Shown here in pieces: positions 14,652 through 18,133 of a stretch of DNA of 18,133 nt (position 1 is its first letter; the number at the start of each line of letters is the position of its first letter). The DNA lies in contig CAJOOD010000025.1 in NCBI GenBank assembly GCA_905236085.1, positions 1 to 18,133 on the forward strand. Reading direction: 5' to 3'. The position numbers and the translations under genes are program-made. This DNA comes from an uncultured Bacilli bacterium (GTDB lineage Bacteria > Bacillota_I > Bacilli_A > RFN20 > CAG-826). The notes beneath the pieces were generated by a model. It made no database searches. It was given only the letters and a program-made list of their open reading frames with translations, and was not told the DNA's origin.

Positions 14652-15107
14652 TTGCCGCCACGACTAATATTATATCGATACGATTAAAACACCACACATT
14701 CCAAAATTTGGAAAAGGCTTCATAAAAATCATATCCTTCAACATCCATCCACGCTAATTCATCTATAAATATGATTTTTTTATCATTTTCTTTGCTTGAT
14801 TCTATATATTTTTCTAATAACAAGAAGGCATCGAACCATGACGTAGGCAATTCATTAGGATCTTCAACACCACTAGATTTTAATGAATTAATAAACGAGG
14901 ACATTTGTGCTTCAAATTGTTGCTCTAATTTTTTTCTATAATCTGGAGCCACACCAGAATGATGAAAAGCAAAAGAACGGTTAAAGCATTCTTCGATTAA
15001 ATAAGTCTTGCCCACTCTTCTTCGACCGTAAACGGCAATAAATTGAGAGCCATTCTCTTCTAAAGTGCTTTTTATCATCGCTAATTCTTTACTTCTAAGA
15101 CTATCAT
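14548..15107 (-). pseudogene. N-terminal ATPase part of frame-broken DUF234-family gene
   Basis: From ATG 15078 the frame gives 176 residues. Walker A GRRRVGKT is at 18-25, Walker B KKIIFIDELAWMD near 100-112, and the sensor region VVAASATTWMLDNVINNTGS follows, then NRV. The last residues after NRV (about 14590) are out of frame, and the true continuation is in the next fragment. At the 5' end the in-frame sequence LRSKELAMIKS upstream of ATG 15078 resembles the conserved GRxxEL start of the family. The ATG that has a perfect AAAGGAGG site (15107) is in a different frame and stops after 8 codons. Two indels of opposite sign would explain this, so I call it a pseudogene. Reinitiation at 15078 could still yield an ATPase domain. 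Confidence 0.75.
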
Positions 15108-15116
15108 ACGCCCTCC

Positions 15117-15158
15117 TTTTGTCTAAAACTCGGAAAAAATTGAACTTTTAGACTAAAA
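15117..15158 (-). promoter_or_regulatory. Paired TTTTAG-type motifs upstream of the ATPase remnant
   Basis: Minus strand: TTTTAGTCTAAAA (15158-15146, a perfect dyad around one central base) and TTTTAGACAAAA (15128-15117), starting 30 bases apart, about three helical turns. The first directly follows the comEC stop codon; the second ends at the AAAGGAGG site before ATG 15107. A pair of like sites ahead of a gene suggests binding of a dimeric regulator, though AT-rich chance similarity cannot be excluded. Confidence 0.4.
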
Positions 15159-17165
15159 TTATAGATAATAATAAATCGATGATGAAATGTCAGTGCGGTA
15201 TATTTTGACATTATATTTATTTAATATATCGATAACATCTTGATGAGGGTGGCCGTATTTATTATTAAGCCCACATGATATAACCGCCTCACTTGGCATA
15301 ATAGTTTTAATAAATTCCTCACTCGTTGATGTATTTGAACCATGATGTCCTACTTTTAATAAATCGACATCTAATTTAGGATTCTTTTTAATGATATCTT
15401 CTTCTACCCATTTAGGTGCATCGCCCATCAATAAGATAGATTTATTGTGATAAGCGAAATTAATAACTAAAGATTTATCATTTTCTTCACTAGAATCTAT
15501 ATTGCTATAATCATTTAATTCATAAAATGTTATATCCCCCACTTTTAAAGGAAAATTAGAATCATCCTGATAAATATTATTAATTGGGAAGTTCTTATTT
15601 AATGATTCAAGTCCTCCATAATGATCATAATCTTGATGGGTGATAATAACATAATCTAGATGATATATCCTCTCTTTTTTAAATAGAGGGATTAAATTAT
15701 TTTTCGCGACATCGCTATAAGTTAGGCCTCCTGTATCTATTAAGACGGTCTTGTTCTTATGAATGATTAAAGTTGCATCACCTTGACCAACATTAATAAA
15801 TATCATCTTGGTTTCATATAGATGATTAATAGGAACAAAATAGAATAATAAGAAGACAATCAAAGAGGATAAGCAATAACGATAATATCTTGGAGCTTTA
15901 ATCGATAAATAATATAAGGATATATATAATATGGCTTCAAATAAGATAGATAGTCCTATATCTAATTCTCCAACATAGATATTTAAAGTATAGGGCTCAA
16001 GAAAATTAAAGATATTATTTAATATATTGATAAGAAAATCCACTACACCCGCAAGAGGAAGAAAATATAAACACAATATTCCTATAACTGATATCAATAT
16101 AACAAAGGGCGAAAATATTAAAGTCACCGCGCTGGATAATAAAGATATCTCGTGATAATATCTACCCGAGAAAGGTATAAAGAAAACAAATATAAATAAG
16201 ATAAAAGACATCCTTTTAAGGTATTTATCAAGAAATGAAAATGACTTAAAGAAGAATATGGATGTAATAGATATTACCATCGATAAGATAAATGAATCTT
16301 GATAAGCTAGATGATAATTAGTTAATAGGAATATGATTCCTAATATGGAAATTATTGTTAATGAATCTAGCTTTTTATTTAATTTATATTCATTTATCCA
16401 CCTGAATATAAATAGATATATAATCTTCCTCACCACGAATTTATGTAAAACAAAGATGAAATAAAATCCTAATATCCCTAATGAAACTAATTTGGCTTTC
16501 TTATCTGACATCATAAAGCCGACGATATATACAAGACCTGTTAATAAGAAATTAATAATCAAACCTGAAGTCGATAATAAACGATATAGATGTAAAGATG
16601 ATAAGATATCGTTTAATTCCCCATCGCTAGATTCCCCAAATAATAAAGATTTTAAATAAGAGGCGGAATCATTAGAAAAATAAGATAGAAATTTATTTAA
16701 ATAAGCATTTAATCTAATGGGATTAGTGAATTTATTTTCAATATTATAGACACTGATCTCATAATATACCCCTTTATCATTGAGATAATTTTTAAAATCA
16801 AATGATGATTCTAAGGTGGTAAAACTTAATTCTTTTTTCTTTCCACTTATGTTTAATATATCTCCTACTTCATAACTATGGGCTTTAGAATAGATATAAT
16901 AATCCTCTAAGACATTAGAGAAGATAAAATAATTATCTTTTCTTTCCTTCACCACGCCTAGATAAGAGGAAGATGATATATCAAATCTAATAAATGATAA
17001 TCCACTTCCTAATATCAGAGCGATAAGAAAACTAAATGCGAATTTCTTTTTAAATCTTATAAAGATTAATACAAAAATAATTAAGGATAAGACTAATAAA
17101 ATTATCCAAGATTTTCTAATAGATATTCCAAGCCATAAGCCGATGAATAAGATAAATATTATCAT
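15159..17165 (-). CDS. comEC: ComEC/Rec2-type DNA uptake channel
   Basis: 668 residues. The N-terminus has paired hydrophobic helices (1-60) and an OB-like region (about 65-150). A multi-span competence domain follows (about 190-440), then a cytoplasmic or exposed metallo-beta-lactamase domain from residue 453: FINVGQGDATLI, ITHQDYDHYGG with H510, D512, D514, H515, LLMGDAPKWVEED, VGHHGSNTS at 605-613, and YGHPHQ at 637-642. ComEC forms the inner-membrane channel for single-stranded DNA. The usual HLLAISGLH signature of the competence domain is LYRLLSTSGLI (193-203), keeping SGL but losing both histidines. The ATG overlaps the comEA stop as ATGA, so translation is coupled. comEB is absent. Confidence 0.95.
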   Translation of the reverse strand: MIIFILFIGLWLGISIRKSWIILLVLSLIIFVLIFIRFKKKFAFSFLIALILGSGLSFIRFDISSSSYLGVVKERKDNYFIFSNVLEDYYIYSKAHSYEVGDILNISGKKKELSFTTLESSFDFKNYLNDKGVYYEISVYNIENKFTNPIRLNAYLNKFLSYFSNDSASYLKSLLFGESSDGELNDILSSLHLYRLLSTSGLIINFLLTGLVYIVGFMMSDKKAKLVSLGILGFYFIFVLHKFVVRKIIYLFIFRWINEYKLNKKLDSLTIISILGIIFLLTNYHLAYQDSFILSMVISITSIFFFKSFSFLDKYLKRMSFILFIFVFFIPFSGRYYHEISLLSSAVTLIFSPFVILISVIGILCLYFLPLAGVVDFLINILNNIFNFLEPYTLNIYVGELDIGLSILFEAILYISLYYLSIKAPRYYRYCLSSLIVFLLFYFVPINHLYETKMIFINVGQGDATLIIHKNKTVLIDTGGLTYSDVAKNNLIPLFKKERIYHLDYVIITHQDYDHYGGLESLNKNFPINNIYQDDSNFPLKVGDITFYELNDYSNIDSSEENDKSLVINFAYHNKSILLMGDAPKWVEEDIIKKNPKLDVDLLKVGHHGSNTSTSEEFIKTIMPSEAVISCGLNNKYGHPHQDVIDILNKYNVKIYRTDISSSIYYYL

Positions 17166-17698
17166 TCGTGAAGAATTACATAATTTCTGATTTTCTTATA
17201 TGTCGCATTCCCTATGCCATATACATCTAATAAAGATTCAATCGTCATAAAATCTCCATTTTCGCTGCGGTATGAGATGATTGATGAGGCAATACTAGAA
17301 GATATTCCATTAATGCTCATTAAAGTTTCTGAATCATCGCTGTTGATGTTCACTTTGGCAATAGGATCAGTATTACAGACATCCCCCTCATTATATATAG
17401 GAGCGATATAATATGTGGATTTAGCCACTAAGGTGGCACTTTCAAAATAGCAACGCACATCTCCGTTACTAGTTAAGCCACCAGCGGTATCCACTAAATC
17501 TTGCATGATGGCTCCTTCTTCTAAGACATATGTCCCAGGTTTAGCTACTTCTCCTTCGATAGTTAAAGAATAAGTAGATGTGGAATTGGTTGAAATCGTA
17601 TTGTATACGGTTTCTTGATTTACTTTCGGGTCAATAACCATGAAGGCTACGATGACGATGAAAGCGGCAATTACTACGCCTATAAGTATCTTAAACAT
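17162..17698 (-). CDS. comEA: Competence DNA receptor ComEA
   Basis: 178 residues. An N-terminal membrane anchor (residues 3-22) is followed by an extracytoplasmic region. Residues ~43-105 form an SLBB-type domain (LTIEGEVAKPGTYVLEEG, AGGLTSNGD). The C-terminal helix-hairpin-helix DNA-binding pair spans 115-174 (KVNINSDDSETLMSINGISS, then YGIGNATYKKIRNYV). It binds double-stranded DNA outside the membrane and passes it to ComEC. Cys83 and Cys108 bracket the end of the SLBB region and might form a disulphide. The ATG has AGGAGG at 7 bases. It overlaps comEC by 4 bases. No convincing promoter is visible between it and greA. Confidence 0.94.
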   Translation of the reverse strand: MFKILIGVVIAAFIVIVAFMVIDPKVNQETVYNTISTNSTSTYSLTIEGEVAKPGTYVLEEGAIMQDLVDTAGGLTSNGDVRCYFESATLVAKSTYYIAPIYNEGDVCNTDPIAKVNINSDDSETLMSINGISSSIASSIISYRSENGDFMTIESLLDVYGIGNATYKKIRNYVILHE

Positions 17699-17705
17699 AA
17701 AAAGT

Positions 17706-17727
17706 CCTCCTATTATCTAATAGGGGG
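17706..17727 (-). promoter_or_regulatory. Hairpin enclosing the comEA ribosome binding site
   Basis: Minus-strand RNA CCCCCUAUU-AGAU-AAUAGGAGG folds so that the whole AGGAGG site (17706-17711) is in the 3' arm: four A-U pairs, two G-C, one C-A mismatch, then two more G-C pairs. The core is a 16-base DNA dyad CCTATTA-TC-TAATAGG at 17709-17724. This could hold back translation of comEA and the coupled comEC, or be a protein site. Stability is moderate and has not been computed. Confidence 0.5.
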
Positions 17728-17770
17728 GCAAAAGGCAAAATGTACAAAAATTTTTTAAAAAAGTTTCCTA

Positions 17771-17799
17771 AAATTAAAAATCCTACCTTTAGGTAGGAT
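17771..17799 (-). terminator. Intrinsic terminator of greA
   Basis: Minus strand ATCCTACC (17799-17792), loop TAAA, GGTAGGAT (17787-17780), then TTTTAATTT. A perfect 8 bp stem and T-rich tail begin 10 bases after the greA stop. It isolates greA transcription from comEA. Confidence 0.88.
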
Positions 17800-17808
17800 A
17801 ATTTTTTG

Positions 17809-18133
17809 TTATTTTGTGGCTAGAATTTCCACTTGATAAGAATTTTTAGCCTTAATGGTGACGATGTCGCCTTTTTCTTTACCGCTTATAGCTTCACCTA
17901 ATGGAGAAACATTAGAGATTTTCTTTTCAAATGGGTTAGCTTCAGTGGTACCGGTGATGGTAAAGGTATCTTCTTTACCGGTGCTTAGATTTCTAATCGT
18001 AACTGTAGAACCTAAACCAACTTTTTTAGAACTCTTTTTGCTTTCTTTAATGATTTCGGCATTAGCTAAGATATTTTCTAATTCAGCAATACGGCCTTCG
18101 ACTTCGGCTTGTCTTGCTCTCGCGGCGTCATAA
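17809..18133 (-). CDS. greA: Transcription elongation factor GreA, C-terminal part (cut by window edge)
   Basis: The minus-strand frame open to the right edge gives 107 residues plus TAA. YDAARARQAEVEGRIAELEN is the end of the N-terminal coiled coil. GLGSTVTI and TTEANPFEKKISNVSPLGEA are the FKBP-like C-terminal domain, ending QVEILATK. These are unmistakable GreA motifs. GreA enters the RNA polymerase secondary channel and triggers cleavage of backtracked RNA. About the first 50 residues, including the acidic tip of the coiled coil, are outside the window. A plus-strand frame over the same bases is only its shadow. A terminator follows. Confidence 0.97.
   Translation of the reverse strand, partial: YDAARARQAEVEGRIAELENILANAEIIKESKKSSKKVGLGSTVTIRNLSTGKEDTFTITGTTEANPFEKKISNVSPLGEAISGKEKGDIVTIKAKNSYQVEILATK

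Noticed and set aside
17855..18133. Plus-strand open frame of 92 codons at the right edge
   Set aside because: The minus strand over the same bases encodes an unmistakable GreA C-terminus ending at 17809, so this is a shadow.
1..18133. CRISPR arrays, tRNA or rRNA genes, transposases and toxin-antitoxin pairs
   Set aside because: No regularly spaced repeats, cloverleaf sequence, rRNA motifs or transposase signatures were seen on either strand.

Overview
This window is an AT-rich piece of a Firmicutes/Mollicutes-type chromosome. The gene order is a strong clue. Read on the minus strand, comEA-comEC-holA is followed by rpsT on the opposite strand, then lepA-hemW-hrcA-grpE-dnaK-dnaJ. This is the Bacillus subtilis-type order without the sporulation genes that normally lie between rpsT and lepA. 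UGA serves as a stop codon (hrcA, fmt, comEA), so the code is not the Mycoplasma/Spiroplasma one. I infer an uncultured, low-GC, probably non-sporulating member of the Bacilli (Erysipelotrichales, RF39 or Acholeplasma-like), but the sequence alone does not fix the lineage.

Layout, left to right. The class I heat-shock operon occupies 1-3916: dnaJ (cut by the window edge), dnaK, grpE and hrcA, transcribed leftward from a sigma-A-type promoter followed directly by a CIRCE operator. Next is a group read leftward from a good promoter near 6800: a Fic-like protein with a destroyed catalytic motif, a 76-residue membrane protein and hemW. A third group is fmt, a nuclease-helicase fusion and lepA; none of the three has a recognisable ribosome binding site. 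rpsT is the only plus-strand gene, and its stop codon overlaps that of the convergent holA. Between holA and comEC lies a DUF234-type AAA ATPase broken into two frames, flanked by inverted repeats, which looks like an accessory insertion into an otherwise conserved block. comEC and comEA overlap by ATGA, and the comEA ribosome binding site sits in a predicted hairpin. The 3' part of greA, with a clear terminator, closes the window.

Functionally the window is mostly housekeeping: protein folding, translation (lepA, fmt, rpsT), replication (holA), DNA uptake (comEA/comEC), transcript cleavage (greA) and haem or radical-SAM metabolism (hemW). The items most worth a second look are the RecB/Cas4-like nuclease fused to an iron-sulphur helicase, the inactivated Fic protein, the broken ATPase with its leader peptide and paired upstream motifs, the comEA hairpin, and a terminator-like hairpin built into the hrcA promoter. 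I found no CRISPR array, tRNA, rRNA, transposase or clearly new multi-gene system.
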